From contig NZ_BAXB01000009.1 in assembly GCF_000698145.1 (NCBI RefSeq), positions 1 through 51,807 on the forward strand: DNA of 51,807 nucleotides. The letters run 5' to 3'. Below the pieces are notes generated by a model. The model worked only from the letters and a program-made list of their open reading frames with translations. It searched no databases and was not told the DNA's origin. Below, piece after piece: positions 28,356-39,536 of the stretch. The translations under genes were made by a program, and so were the position numbers. The stretch is from Geomicrobium sp. JCM 19039. Its GTDB lineage: Bacteria; Bacillota; Bacilli; Bacillales; Marinococcaceae. Positions within the stretch are counted from its first letter, which is position 1; each line of letters starts with the position of its first letter.

Positions 28356-29389
28356 ATGATTACACGATTAGAAGAGCTGAAAGTTGAAGCCCTTACAGGC
28401 GTAACCAATAGTGAGGACCAAAAACAGCTCGAACACGTCCGCATTACCTACCTAGGGAAAAAGGGACCGATTACGGAAGTGCTCAGGGGAATGGGTAAAC
28501 TTTCAGCTGAGGAACGTCCAGTCGTCGGCCAAAAAGCCAATGAAGTGCGAGAAATGATTCAACAAGCGATTGATGAGAAGCTCGCGCTGTTTGCAGAAGC
28601 AAAACTGCGCGAGCAATTGACGGAAGAGCAAATTGACGTCACCTTGCCTGGTCATAAACTGACACAAGGAGCGACGCATCCATTAACGGCCGTCGTTGAG
28701 CAAATTGAAGATATTTTTATTGGATTAGGGTTTGAAGTGACAGAAGGACCTGAAGTGGAATTGGATTACTTCAACTTCCAGATGATGAACTTGCCACCAG
28801 ACCATCCAGCAAGAGATATGCAAGATTCATTTTATATTACCGACGACACGTTGTTAAGGACGCACATCTCCCCGGTACAAGCGCGAACGCTACAAGCTGC
28901 AAAAGGGGAAGGGCCGATCCGCAAGGTTAGCCTGGGAAAGTGTATCGACGTGATGAAGACGATGCGACGCATTCTCACCAGTTTACGCAAATTGAAGGTT
29001 TGTATGTCGATAAAAACGTAAGAATGAGTGACCTTAAAGGAGTATTTGACGCGTTTGTGAAGCAGTATTTCGGTAATGATCGCTTAATCCGTTTGCGTCC
29101 GAGCTATTTTCCGTTTACAGAGCCTTCAGCTGAGATTGATGTGAACTGTGGCGTCTGTGGAGGTAGTGGGTGCCGAGTATGCAAACATTCGGGCTGGATT
29201 GAAGTACTCGGTGCAGGCATGGTTCACCCAAGAGTGTTGGAAATGAATGGGTTTGACCCAGAAGTGTATTCTGGTTTTGCTTTCGGAATGGGTGTTGAGC
29301 GATTTGCGATGCTCAAATATGGAATTGATGATATCCGGCATTTCTACACGAATGACACGAGATTTCTATCACAGTTTAAAAACCTTTAA
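28356..29389 (+). CDS. pheS: Phenylalanyl-tRNA synthetase alpha subunit (one frameshift)
   Basis: Catalytic alpha subunit of the alpha2-beta2 synthetase. ATG 28356 follows ACAAGGAGGAAG. An N-terminal coiled coil is followed by [19 protein letters not shown] and the class II motifs [32 protein letters not shown] and [21 protein letters not shown]. The frame breaks near 28932 (AGCCT for AGCCCT) just before [16 protein letters not shown]. The repaired length is 344 residues, that of B. subtilis PheS. It is followed 29 bases later by pheT. Confidence 0.96.
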
Positions 29390-29418
29390 TATTGCGATGA
29401 AAGTAGGTGAAGGAGACA

Positions 29419-31832
29419 ATGCTCGTTTCCTATCAATGGTTAAATGATTATATAGATTTAAAAGACATCACCCCCGAAGAGGTCGCCGAATTATTAACTA
29501 GAGGTGGATTAGAAGTCGACCATGTCCATCGTTTTCATGATGGCATTGACCACGTGGTGATCGGTAAGGTGATTGAAACGACCCCTCACCCTGATGCAGA
29601 CAAACTAACGATTTGCCAAGTCGATACGGGGGGAGAAACATCACAAATTATTTGCGGTGCTGCGAACGTTGTTGCTGCAGAATACGTAGTTGTAGCGAAA
29701 CCTGGAGCCGTTCTTCCAGGGGATGTGGAAATTAAGAAAACGACAATTCGTGGCGAAGTTTCTGAAGGAATGATTTGTGCCCTTGATGAGCTAGGTGTAG
29801 CCGATCATATGATTCCAAAAGAAGAACAAGATCAAATTATTGAACTTGGAAATGATGCGGTACCCGGCGGCGACGCTCTTGACTATTTAGGATTAAATGA
29901 CGTTATTTTAGAGCTAGATCTAACACCGAATCGTGCGGATGCGCTCAGCATCATCGGCGTTGCTTATGAACTATCCGCCATCTTGGACCGCCCGATTCAT
30001 GTGCCGGACATCGAACACGGCGCGGTGCGCAAAAACGTCGCAGACGTTGTCAGCGTCACTGTGGAGAACGGGGAAGATGTACCATACTACGGGGCAAAAG
30101 TCGTCCAAAAGTTGAAGATTGGGCCATCGCCGAAATGGATGCAAATGCGTTTAATTGGTGCGGGAATGCGACCGGTGAATAATGTTGTTGATATTACGAA
30201 CTATGTAATGCTCGAATACGGTCAGCCCCTACATGCGTTTGACTTCGATCGGTTTGGTACAAATGAAGTGGTGACGAGAAAAGCAAAGCCTGGAGAGAAA
30301 ATGATTACCCTTGATGAAGCAGAGCGTGTGTTAGCAGGCACCGATGTGGTCATAACGAACGGCACAGATCCAGTAGCGCTTGCGGGTGTCATGGGTGGTG
30401 CCTCATCTGAAGTGGTGGATAGCACAACGACGATACTCCTTGAAGCCGCTCAGTTTGATGCGTTGAACGTTCGCGAAACCGCGAAACGCCTCGGTCTTCG
30501 TAGTGAGTCTAGCATGCGATTTGAAAAGGGGATTAATCCCCAAGGCACGAGTGAAGCCGCAGAGCGGGCAGCGTATCTTCTTGAACGATATGCCGAAGGC
30601 TCGGTGTTAAATGGCATTGTTGAGTCGGGCGAGATGCCGCAATATCAACAAGAGGTTGAAGTGAATTTAGGCCGAGTAAACCAACGGCTCGGGACGAGCT
30701 TACATGTTGAGGAAGTTGAGCAGATTTTGTATCGTCTCGGATTCACGGTGGAGTCACTCGGCGAGTCTTGGCGAGTCATCATCCCTGCAAGAAGGCTTGA
30801 TTTAAATATTGAAGAAGACTTAATGGAAGAAGTGGCTCGGATTCATGGTTATGACAATATCCCGAGCACCTATCCTATAGGGGAACGAACGGGTGGCAGC
30901 TTAACGAACACCCAAAAACTGAAACGAAAAGCGCGGCGTTTCTTAGAAGGGGCAGGCATGAACGAAGCAATTACGTACTCCCTGACAAGTGAAGCGAAGT
31001 CTGTACAATTCATGTTAAAGGAAACAGCAGCGGATGTACGCGTGCTCATGCCAATGAGTGCAGAACGTCAAGTGCTTCGCCGTAGTCTCATTCCCCACCT
31101 TCTCGATAGTGTTGGGTACAATAAGAACCGTCAACAAACGAATGTGGCGTTCTTTGAAATGGGTTCGGTTTTCTTGCCAACGCCAGATGACAATCTTCCA
31201 CATGAAGAGTTGCGAATCGCCGGTGCACTCACGGGCGCATTCGGAGAGTCTAGCTGGCAGAAACAACGACGAGCGTTGATTTCTTTGCCGTTAAAGGAAT
31301 CGTCGAAGGGTTAGCGAAACAGCTAGGAGTTCACCATGAATGGACATTCCAAAAAGCAGAGCTCGCTGGCTTGCACCCTGGACGGAGTGCAGAAATTCTC
31401 ATGGGTGATGAGCTCATTGGGTTTATCGGTGAACTTCACCCGACCGTTTCGAAAGAGCGGGGGCTAGCGGCAACGTACGTGTTCGAACTGAACGCTGATG
31501 TGCTATTCAAAGAACGAGATACAGTAATGAAATACGATCCGTTACCGAAGTTCCCAGGTGTAAGGCGAGACCTTGCCATCGTTGTTGATGAAAAAATATC
31601 CGCTTCTGAAGTACAACGGGCCATTGAAGACAATGGCGGCAAGTGGTTAAGGGATGTTGAACTATTTGATGTATACGAAGGGGAGCATTTGCCAGCTGGC
31701 AAGAAGTCGCTTGCGTATGCGCTGTCGTTCTTAAATAAAGAAGAGACGCTCACTGACGAAGACATTCAAGTCGTTCACGAGCAAATCGTAAGCAAGCTCC
31801 AATCGAGACTAGGGGCTTCATTAAGAGGGTAA
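29419..31832 (+). CDS. pheT: Phenylalanyl-tRNA synthetase beta subunit (one frameshift)
   Basis: The beta subunit binds and edits tRNA-Phe. ATG 29419 has AAGGAGACA directly upstream. Domains in order are the N-terminal B1 and tRNA-binding (EMAP-like) domain (VIGKVIETTPHPDADKLTIC), the B3/B4 editing domain (MRPVNNVVDITNYVMLEYGQPLHAFD), B5 and the C-terminal FDX anticodon-binding domain (PLPKFPGVRRDLAIVVDE). The frame ends at 31314; restoring one A near 31262 continues it through SVDFFAVKGIVEG to 31832, giving 804 residues, the length recalled for B. subtilis PheT. Confidence 0.96.
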
Positions 31833-31836
31833 AGAA

Positions 31837-31875
31837 AGAGAAGCAGTCACAAACGGCGTGATTGCTTCTTTTTTG
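31837..31875 (+). terminator. Terminator of pheST
   Basis: GAAGCAGTCAC pairs with GTGATTGCTTC around AAACGGC, followed by TTTTTTG. Confidence 0.85.
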
Positions 31876-32017
31876 TAACCGAATTGCCCCATAACTCGTA
31901 GAGAATATTAGAGGATTGATTTTCTTATGTAGTTGATTTTGATATGATGAAGTTTAGAGTGTGAGAGAATAGCGATAAAGAGCAATTGCGAGTGGTCACG
32001 GATAGGAGGAACCGGTG

Positions 32018-32272
32018 ATGAACGGAAGAACTCGAACGACTGTGTCGATTTATGGACATCAATATACCATTGTTAGCGAAGAATCAGAAGACCATGTGAA
32101 CGATGTGTCAAAGTACGTGGACGAAAAAATGAAAGAAATGAAAAGAGTAAATCCTTTTTTAGATACATCGAGACTTGCGGTGTTAGCCGCTGTTAATATT
32201 GCAGACGACTACATTAAAGCTCAAAAAAAGAATCAGCCGACGCGGCTGAAGACGAGGACTAGTGAATGTTAA
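32018..32272 (+). CDS. zapA: Cell division protein ZapA (probable frameshift at the C terminus)
   Basis: FtsZ-associated protein that bundles Z-ring filaments. ATG 32018 is 7 bases after AGGAGGA. It matches ZapA by TTVSIYGHQYTIVSEES and NPFLDTSRLAVLAAVNIADDYIK. As read it ends with a basic tail (NQPTRLKTRTSEC) at 32272 and overlaps cvpA. Adding one A to the seven-A run near 32225 gives the acidic end KKESADAAEDED and a stop at 32262, 3 bases before cvpA, which fits ZapA (about 81 residues) better. Confidence 0.9.
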   Translation: MNGRTRTTVSIYGHQYTIVSEESEDHVNDVSKYVDEKMKEMKRVNPFLDTSRLAVLAAVNIADDYIKAQKKNQPTRLKTRTSEC

Positions 32273-32808
32273 GTGTATTAATCCTACTCATTTTAGTGAC
32301 GAACTTTTTTATTGGGTTAAGACGGGGGTTTATTCTCCAGTTGTTTCACCTTGTAAGCTTTTTCGGTTCATTAATCGTCGCTTACTTATTTTATAGTGAC
32401 GTTGCGGAATACTTACGTTTGTGGGTCCCATACCCACAGTTTTTAGATGACCCAAGCAATATGTTTATATCCGCATTTAACTTTGAAGCGGTTTATTATA
32501 ACGGCATTGCGTTTGCGATATTGTTCTTTGCGACAAGAATACTGCTCCACATATTAGCTTCAATGCTCGACTTTGTTAGTCACTTACCTGTCCTCAGGTC
32601 CGTGAATCGCTTGCTCGGTGGGGCACTTGGATTCGTTGAGGCATATCTTATCGTGTTTGTACTACTCATCGTTGCAGCGTTGCTGCCTGTTGATGTCGTG
32701 CAGCAAACGATCGGCAACTCATCCATTGCCCGATTAATCATTGATCATACCCCGTTCCTATCCGGCTGGTTGCAAGAGCTATGGATTTCGCCGGTGGACG
32801 TAGACTAA
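32266..32808 (+). CDS. yshB: CvpA-family membrane protein (YshB)
   Basis: A 180-residue membrane protein with four hydrophobic helices, of the CvpA family (colicin V production protein homologues). The pattern ILVTNFFIGLRRGFILQLFHLVSFFGSLIVAY is characteristic, as is GGALGFVEAYLIVFVLLIVAALLP near the end. It lies in the zapA-yshB-polX-mutS2 order of B. subtilis. The exact cellular function is not established. Confidence 0.88.
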   Translation: MLSVLILLILVTNFFIGLRRGFILQLFHLVSFFGSLIVAYLFYSDVAEYLRLWVPYPQFLDDPSNMFISAFNFEAVYYNGIAFAILFFATRILLHILASMLDFVSHLPVLRSVNRLLGGALGFVEAYLIVFVLLIVAALLPVDVVQQTIGNSSIARLIIDHTPFLSGWLQELWISPVDVD

Positions 32809-32831
32809 TTCAATAGCAGGAGGCTGTTTCG

Positions 32832-34555
32832 TTGGATAAAAAGAACGTCATACAATCGTTAGAGACGATTGCGACATATATGGAAATTGCCGGAGAAAAT
32901 CCGTTCAAAATATCGGCTTACCGTAAAGCAGCCGCTGCTTTAGAAAGAGAAGAGCGGACATTACTAGAAATTGAGAAGCCAGAGAGCCTAACAGGAATCG
33001 GTAAAGGTACGGCAAGCGTTATTGAACAGCTTCGAGATACAGGGAAGTCCGACGTATTGGATGAATTAAAAGAAAGCATTCCTGCAGGATTACCGCCATT
33101 ATTGCAATTACAAAGTCTAGGCGGAAAAAAAGTCGGGAAGCTCTACAAAGAGTTAGGGATTACGGATGCCGATTCGTTAAAAGAAGCGTGTGAAAAGCAA
33201 CAAATTCGAGAACTGCAAGGATTTGGAGTAAAAACAGAGGAGAAAATTCTCCAAGCGTTAAACGAAGTTGGGAAACGGCCTGAGCGTTTGCCAGTGAGTG
33301 ACATGCTGTCGGTGGCTGAAGAAATTGAGGAGCAATTGCGTACGTTTACACATATCCTTCGTTTTGAACGTGCAGGCAGCCTACGCCGTATAAAAGAGAC
33401 AGTGAAAGATGTGGATTACGTCATTAGTACAAGTGACGCTCAATCGGTACGTGAACAACTTAAAACGCTTACTGACATTGAAGAGATTGTTGCCGATGGA
33501 GATACGAAAGTGTCGTTTGTTCTTCTGAAGAAACATCGCATTGGCGTCGATTTTCGATTAGTCGAAGATGAAGCGTTTGCAACAGCCCTTCATCACTTTA
33601 CAGGATCAAAAGATCATCATCTATTGATGAGAAAGCTCGCCAAAGATCAAGGGAAAAAAATCAACGAATACGGTGTGGAGCAGGATGCAGCTGGTTCTTT
33701 AGTGCAATTTAAAGATGAACGTCAGTTTTTTGAGCACTTTGGTCTTACGTATATTCCACCAGAAGCAAGAGAAGGAAGTGGGGAGATCGAGCGGTCTCGA
33801 CACGGTCATTCGTACATTCAGCTAGAGGACATTCAAAGTGACTTGCACATGCACACGGTGTGGAGCGATGGCGCAAACTCCGTGAAAGAAATGGCGGAAG
33901 ATGCGAAAAAGCGTGGGTACAATTACATTTGCATTACCGACCATTCCAAGTTTTTGCAAGTAGCGAACGGGCTGAATGAAGAACGTCTTGCGAGGCAAGC
34001 AGAAGACATTAAAGACGCGAATGAGCACGTATCAGGCATTCGAGTGTTAAAAGGAACAGAAATGGACATTCGTCCTGACGGTACACTTGATTTTCATAAT
34101 GATGTATTACAAACGTTAGATTTTGTCATTGCGTCAATCCATTCATCATTCTCGCAATCGAAAGAGCAAATCCATGAACGTCTTGAGGCGGCATTTCGCA
34201 ATCCGTTCGTTCATATGATTGCCCACCAACGGGAAGAATAATCGGTCAGCGAAGCGGTTATGAAGTGGATATTGATTGGCTCATCTCCAGAGCAAAGGAA
34301 ACAGGAACAGCGCTAGAATTAAATGCAAACCCTAATCGCTTGGACTTATCAGCCGAGCAGCTAAAAAAGGTAGTCACAAGTGGCGTTGTGATTGCGGTGA
34401 ATACGGATGCCCATCGCCAAGAAATGATGGATCATATGAAGATTGGTGTGGCAACGTTAAACAAAGCATTCGTCCAAAAAGAACAAGTCATGAATACATG
34501 GACATATGAGCAATTCCAGCAGTTTACGGGTCATAAACGAACGCTTTTTGAATGA
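32832..34555 (+). CDS. polX: DNA polymerase/3'-5' exonuclease PolX (one frameshift)
   Basis: A family X repair polymerase fused to a PHP domain. TTG 32832 is 8 bases after AGGAGG. The N-terminal part has the helix-hairpin-helix-type TGIGKGTASVIEQL and LQSLGGKKVGKLYKELG, and nucleotidyltransferase motifs GSLRRIKETVKDVDYVIS with the Asp pair. The C-terminal PHP domain holds the metal ligands SDLHMHTVWSDG, CITDHSKFLQVA and VASIHSSFSQ-type His residues. A C lost near 34226 (CACCAACGG for CACCCAACGG) breaks the frame; the rest is PTGRIIGQRSGYEVDIDWL. The repaired length is 574 residues. Confidence 0.94.
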
Positions 34556-34570
34556 TTGAGGTGAAAAGTC

Positions 34571-36932
34571 ATACAACCGAATATGCTTAAGACATTAGAA
34601 TACGATAAATTGAAACACCATTTGGCAGAGCATGTGAGCTCTGCCTTAGGAAAAGAGCGAGTCGCCGAGCTTACGCCATCAGCAGATTTTCATGAAGTGA
34701 CGGAATGGTTGGATGAGACGGATGAAGGTGTGCATGTACTTCGTTATCGTGGGCACATCCCTCTCGGCGGCTTGCACGATATTCGCTCCGAAGTGAAGCG
34801 AGCGGCACTTGGCAGTGTGCTTGAGGCAAAGTCATTTAATGAAATCGCCGAGACGATTCGATCAGGCAACGTCATTCGGCAATTTACAGAACGTCTGCTC
34901 TCTGAAGAAGAAGATTTGAAATTACCCATTATGACGGCCGTCGTAGAGGACATTGCTCCGTTAAAAGAATTGGCACAGACGCTCCGTCAAGCGATCGGTG
35001 AAGATGGACATGTTCTAGACAGTGCAAGTTCGGCATTGCGAAGCGCAAGACAACAAATCCGAACATTAGAGTCAACCGTGCGGTCTCGCTTGGAACAGTT
35101 TCTTCGGGCGAAAGACGCCGACACCAAATTGTCTGACCGGGTGATCACGGTAAGGAACGATCGTTATGTGCTTCCTGTAAAAGCGGCATATCGTCATAGT
35201 TACGGGGGCATGGTGCATGATCAGTCCTCATCGGGACAGACCGTATTTGTAGAACCGCAATCGGTCGTAAACGCGAACAATCAACTACGAGAAGCACGCA
35301 TGAAAGAAAAGCAAGAAATCGAAAAAATTCTGAGAGAATTGACCGGTGAAGTCGGTGTGTATGAAGCCGTGCTGCTTGAAAATGTTGAGCAGTTGGGGCG
35401 CATTGATTTCATGTTTGCCAAAGCCCGGTACAGTCATGAGATTACTGCGGTGAAGCCGAAATTAAACGAGCGGTTTTATCTGTCCTATCCAGAAGCAAGA
35501 CACCCGCTTTTGATGGTGATTCGGTCGTTCCAACAGACCTTGTACTTGGCGATGAGTACACGTCGCTTGTCATCACAGGACCGAACACAGGCGGGAAAAC
35601 CGTTGCGCTCAAAACGACAGGACTTCTCACACTTATGGCTCAGTCAGGTTTGTTTTTACCGACAGCTGAAAAAGCAGAAGCATCGGTGTTCTCCAATGTG
35701 TATGCCGACATCGGGGATGAGCAGTCCATTGAGCAAAGTTTAAGTACTTTTTCGTCCCACATGACAAACATCGTAAGCATACTGGGAAATGTGGATCATG
35801 AAAGCCTCGTACTATTTGACGAGCTAGGAGCAGGGACCGACCCGGCTGAAGGTGCGGCTTTAGCTGTTTCCATCTTAGATGAAGTACATGCCCGTGGCGC
35901 GCGAACGGTTGCGACTACTCATTATACGGAATTAAAGGGCTATGCTTACAATCGCGAAGGCGTGCTAAATGCGAGTGTCGAATTTGATGTCGCCTCGCTT
36001 AGCCCGACGTACCGATTACTCATCGGCATCCCAGGCAGGAGTAATGCGTTTGCGATATCAAGACGACTCGGCTAGATGAGAACATTATTACTTCTGCGGA
36101 AAGTGAATTACAAGCCGATACGAAACAGGCAGAACAGATGATCACCTCGCTTGAAGACCAGCAACAAGAGGCAGAGAACGCGATGAAAGAAGCAGAGACC
36201 ATTCGTCTTGAAGCTGAAAAGCTTCACGGGGAGTTAAGCGTAGCATTTTCTCACTTGGAATCAGAAAAAGCGAAGGTGCTTCAAGAGGCTGAAGAGCGGG
36301 CTGCCAAAGAAGTGGCGAGAGCGAAAGAAGAAGCAGAATTAATTGTTTCTGAGCTTCGAGAACTCCAAAAACAAGGTGTACAGGTGAAAGAACACGAATT
36401 GATTGAAGCGCGCAAAGGGTTGGATGATGCGGCACCAACGCTTACGAAAAAGCAAAAACAAGTGAAGCGTAAAGCGCAAGAAGCGTTCACATTTACTCCT
36501 GGTGAAGAAGTGTTTGTACCCCGGTTTTCACAAAAAGGCCAGGTGATTGAGAAGTCTGGAGACAAAGACTACCTCGTCCAAATCGGTATAATGAAAATGA
36601 CGGTCTCAACCTCAGACCTTGAGAAAACAGAGCAACCAAAAGCGAAAGAGATTCGTCCAGTAACTCGGGTAAACACGAGCGGTTCGCAAGTAAAGCCTGA
36701 ACTTGACCTTCGTGGTGAACGGTATGAAAATGCATTGCAGCGTTTGGAGAAGTATCTAGATGAAGCCGTACTTGCAGGGTACCCGCGTGTGCACATCATT
36801 CACGGAAAAGGGACGGGAGCATTGCGTAAAGGTGTAAAATCGTACCTAGCCAAACATCCGAGCGTAGTGAGTACGCGAGATGGTGGGATGAACGAAGGCG
36901 GGATCGGAAACACCGTTGCAGATCTGAAATAA
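34571..36932 (+). CDS. mutS2: MutS2 endonuclease/ATPase (two frameshifts)
   Basis: MutS2 binds branched DNA and collided ribosomes. Order: clamp/core, ATPase (Walker A GPNTGGKT, Walker [17 protein letters not shown]), long coiled coil (36100-36400) and C-terminal Smr nuclease domain ([33 protein letters not shown]). Frames break near 35512 and 36072 (GGCTAG for GGCCTAG). The repaired length is 787 residues, against about 785 in B. subtilis. Ribosome site GAGGTG is 7 bases before ATA 34571, which begins [18 protein letters not shown] like B. subtilis MutS2; the nearest ATG, 34583, is 19 bases from the site, so the start is uncertain. Confidence 0.94.
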
Positions 36933-36951
36933 AAAGAGGAAGGGTTCATCC

Positions 36952-37365
36952 ATGGACGTATTGTTAGAATACACTTGGGTTATGGTCATCGCTCAGTACA
37001 GCGTTTCAATTTTAGCTTTAATTGTGTTTATGGTCATTTTTGAGTGGATTACCCCATATAAAAATTGGGAAGCCATTTCTCAAGGGAACCTAGCGGTTGC
37101 ATTAGCAACAGGCGGAAAAATATTTGGTGTTACAAACATCTTTAAGTTTTCAATCGAAAACAATGATTCGCTGTTGCAAATGTTAATGTGGGGAAGCTTC
37201 GGATTTATTCTGCTCGTTGTTGGCTATCTAATCTTTGAATTTCTAACGCCATTTTTCAATGTGGATGAACAGATTGCCGATGACAACCGGGCGATTGGAT
37301 TATTGGCATTCATACTTTCTGTAGGATTGTCGTTTGTCATTGGCGCAGGAATTACGAATTCTTAG
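36952..37365 (+). CDS. yshE: DUF350 membrane protein (YshE)
   Basis: A 137-residue membrane protein with four helices, of the DUF350 family: VVYWVMVIAQYSVSIL-like helix 1, the conserved ITPYKNWEAISQGNLAVALATGGKIFG and FILSVGLSFVIGAGITNS. It follows mutS2 as in B. subtilis (yshE). ATG 36952 follows AGAGGAAGG. The function is unknown. Confidence 0.88.
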   Translation: MDVLLEYTWVMVIAQYSVSILALIVFMVIFEWITPYKNWEAISQGNLAVALATGGKIFGVTNIFKFSIENNDSLLQMLMWGSFGFILLVVGYLIFEFLTPFFNVDEQIADDNRAIGLLAFILSVGLSFVIGAGITNS

Positions 37366-37373
37366 GAGGATGT

Positions 37374-37457
37374 ATGGACAAGCTTTGGAAAATCCTCGTT
37401 GCCTGTTGCATCGGTTTCATGCTTGCAGGTGTGATTTATCTATTGTTTCTCGTGTAA
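37374..37457 (+). CDS. 27-residue hydrophobic membrane peptide
   Basis: ATG 37374 has TAGGAGGATGT directly upstream and starts 8 bases after yshE. The product is MDKLWKILVACCIGF plus MLAGVIYLLFLV, a single membrane-spanning peptide with two adjacent Cys. A strong terminator follows 4 bases after the stop, so it is the last gene of the operon. No known family was recognised. Confidence 0.65.
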   Translation: MDKLWKILVACCIGFMLAGVIYLLFLV

Positions 37458-37460
37458 AAT

Positions 37461-37500
37461 AACCGAGCAGGGACTATTCTCCTTGCATCGGTTTTTTTAT
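37461..37500 (+). terminator. Terminator after the zapA-mutS2-yshE operon
   Basis: AACCGAGCAGGGA pairs with TCCTTGCATCGGTT with small bulges, followed by TTTTTT. Confidence 0.8.
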
Positions 37501-37603
37501 TATATTAGTAGAGTATTAATTTGAAGACTGAAATCAGAAAAAGCTTGTACTACAGGCGTGAAATTGAACCCCTCAGCAAAAATATTCACAATATATTTAT
37601 TAA

Positions 37604-37617
37604 TGATAGCGTTTCCA
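37604..37617. promoter_or_regulatory. Possible cre-like site upstream of lcfA
   Basis: TGATAGCGTTTCCA matches the CcpA consensus at 12 of 14 positions, 49 bases before lcfA. It is a weak candidate. No FadR-type operator is visible in this gap. Confidence 0.3.
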
Positions 37618-37665
37618 TTGAAATGATTGTAGACTATAAGTAGGAATAGATAAAGGAGGCCAAAT

Positions 37666-39381
37666 ATGACAGTGGAACAAGTGAAGCATGATTGGTTTGA
37701 CTACTATCCAAAAGGGGTGGCGCCGAGCTTTTCTTACACTGAAGCTGCATTATCGGACTATTTAGTCACAGCAGCGAAAGAAAAGCCGAATAGCAAGGCC
37801 ATTCATTTCATGGGCACAGACATGAACTACAAAGAACTTTTCACCTATGCGGCCAAGTTTGCGAGAGTGCTGCAAGATGTAGGAGTGAAAAAGGGGACCG
37901 AGTGGCAATTATGCTTGCGAACACGCCGCAATCGGTCATTACGTATTACGGTGCATTGTTTGCGGGTGCCGTCGTCGTACAAACGAACCCGTTATATGTT
38001 GAACGTGAGATTGAACATCAAATGGTGGACTCTGGCGCAAAAGTCCTCGTTTGCTTAGACATGGTGATGCCAAGAGTCGAGAAAGTACGACAGAACACAG
38101 AGATTGAGCACGTGTTTGTGACATTTATTAAAGATTTCCTTCCATTTCCGAAAAATTTGATCTATCCGTTTATTCAAAAGAAGAACATGGGAATGAAAAT
38201 TGAGTCGATTACGACGAGCAAACACATAACCTTAAAGACAAACTAAAAGCCGCTAGTGAATCGTATGAGAAGGTATCTGTTTCTCCGAAAGAGGACGTTG
38301 CTCTTATTCAATATACCGGTGGTACAACGGGTGTCCCAAAAGGTGTTATGCTCACGCACCACAATCTCGTTTCCAATACGGAGATGTGTACGAATTGGAC
38401 GTACAAAAAAGGTGATGAAGGGGCTCACGAACATGTGCTAGCCGTATTGCCATTCTTCCATGTGTACGGAATGACCGTTGCACTCAACTTGGCGATGATG
38501 AACGGTTACACGCTCATTATTCTTCCGAAGTTTGATCCTGAACAAGTCATTAAAACAATTGCTAAACAAAAGGTAACGCTTTTCCCTGGAGCGCCTACAA
38601 TGTATACGGCTTTAGTGAATCATCCAGAGATAGATAAGCATGATTTATCATCAATTAAAGTGTGCTTGAGTGGAGCAGCGCCTTTGCCAAAAGAAATTCA
38701 AAAGAAGTTTGAGGAAAAGACGAAAGGGCGACTCATTGAGGGATACGGGCTGACTGAAACGTCACCAGTTGCGGCGGCTAACCCCATTTGGGAGAACCGA
38801 AAAAATGGCAGTATTGGATTGCCTTGGCAGATACAGAACTTGCGATTCTCAATGCGGATACTGGAGAATTTTTAGATAGAGATGAAGTCGGTGAGATCAT
38901 CATTCGGGGTCCGCAAGTTATGAAAGGCTACTGGAACCGACAAGAAGCGACTGACGCCGTATTTCATGAAGATTGGTTTAAAAGTGGAGATATGGGGTAT
39001 CGGGATGAAGAAGGATACTTCTATGTGGTCGATCGGAAGAAAGACATGATTATCGCTGGTGGGTTTAACATTTATCCACGTGAAGTGGAAGAGATTTTGT
39101 ACGAACATGAAGCAATCTTAGAAGCTGCCGTCGTCGGTGTCCCTGACGAATACCGAGGAGAAACGGTAAAAGCATTTGTTGTTACGAAAAAGAATCAAGA
39201 AGTTACGGAAGAAGAGTTAAATGAATTTTGCCGTGCTCGACTAGCGGCTTACAAAGTGCCGCGCATTTATGAGTATCGGGAAGAGCTGCCGAAAACTTTG
39301 GTTGGAAAAGTCCTTCGTCGTGTTCTTGTTGAAGAAGAACAAGAAAAAGCAAAGAATGCTTCCGCTCAAGAAGGAAGCTAA
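37666..39381 (+). CDS. lcfA: Long-chain fatty acid-CoA ligase (three frameshifts)
   Basis: Activates long-chain fatty acids to acyl-CoA with ATP, the entry step of beta-oxidation. ATG 37666 follows AAAGGAGGCC. The AMP-binding motif YTGGTTGVPKGVMLTH, the GYGLTE motif and SGDMGYRDEEGYFYVVDRKKDMI are all present. Frames break near 37895 (GGGGACC for GGGGGACC), 38221 and 38827; each needs one added base. The repaired length is about 572 residues. It leads the lcfA-fadR-fadB-etfB-etfA cluster known from B. subtilis. Confidence 0.94.
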
Positions 39382-39454
39382 ACTTCTGATGGTCAACCAT
39401 AGGCGGCAGTCCGGTCATCATGAAACTCCGGGCTGTACCTTTCTTTTCGTCCCG

Positions 39455-39483
39455 TTGACAGCGCTTTATTTTTTCTGTAGAAT
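39455..39483 (+). promoter_or_regulatory. Sigma-A promoter of fadR
   Basis: TTGACA (39455-39460), a 17-bp spacer and TAGAAT (39478-39483) form a near-consensus promoter 53 bases before fadR. Confidence 0.85.
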
Positions 39484-39485
39484 TT

Positions 39486-39505
39486 ATGAATGAATAATCA
39501 TTCAT
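39486..39505. promoter_or_regulatory. FadR operator
   Basis: ATGAATGAATAATCATTCAT is an exact match to the B. subtilis FadR consensus, a palindrome of TGAATGA/TCATTCA. It lies just after the -10 box, where a bound repressor would block transcription. It implies autoregulation of fadR-fadB-etfBA, relieved by long-chain acyl-CoA. Confidence 0.9.
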
Positions 39506-39536
39506 AACTTGAAGAGGGAAGAAGGAGCAACCGCCT

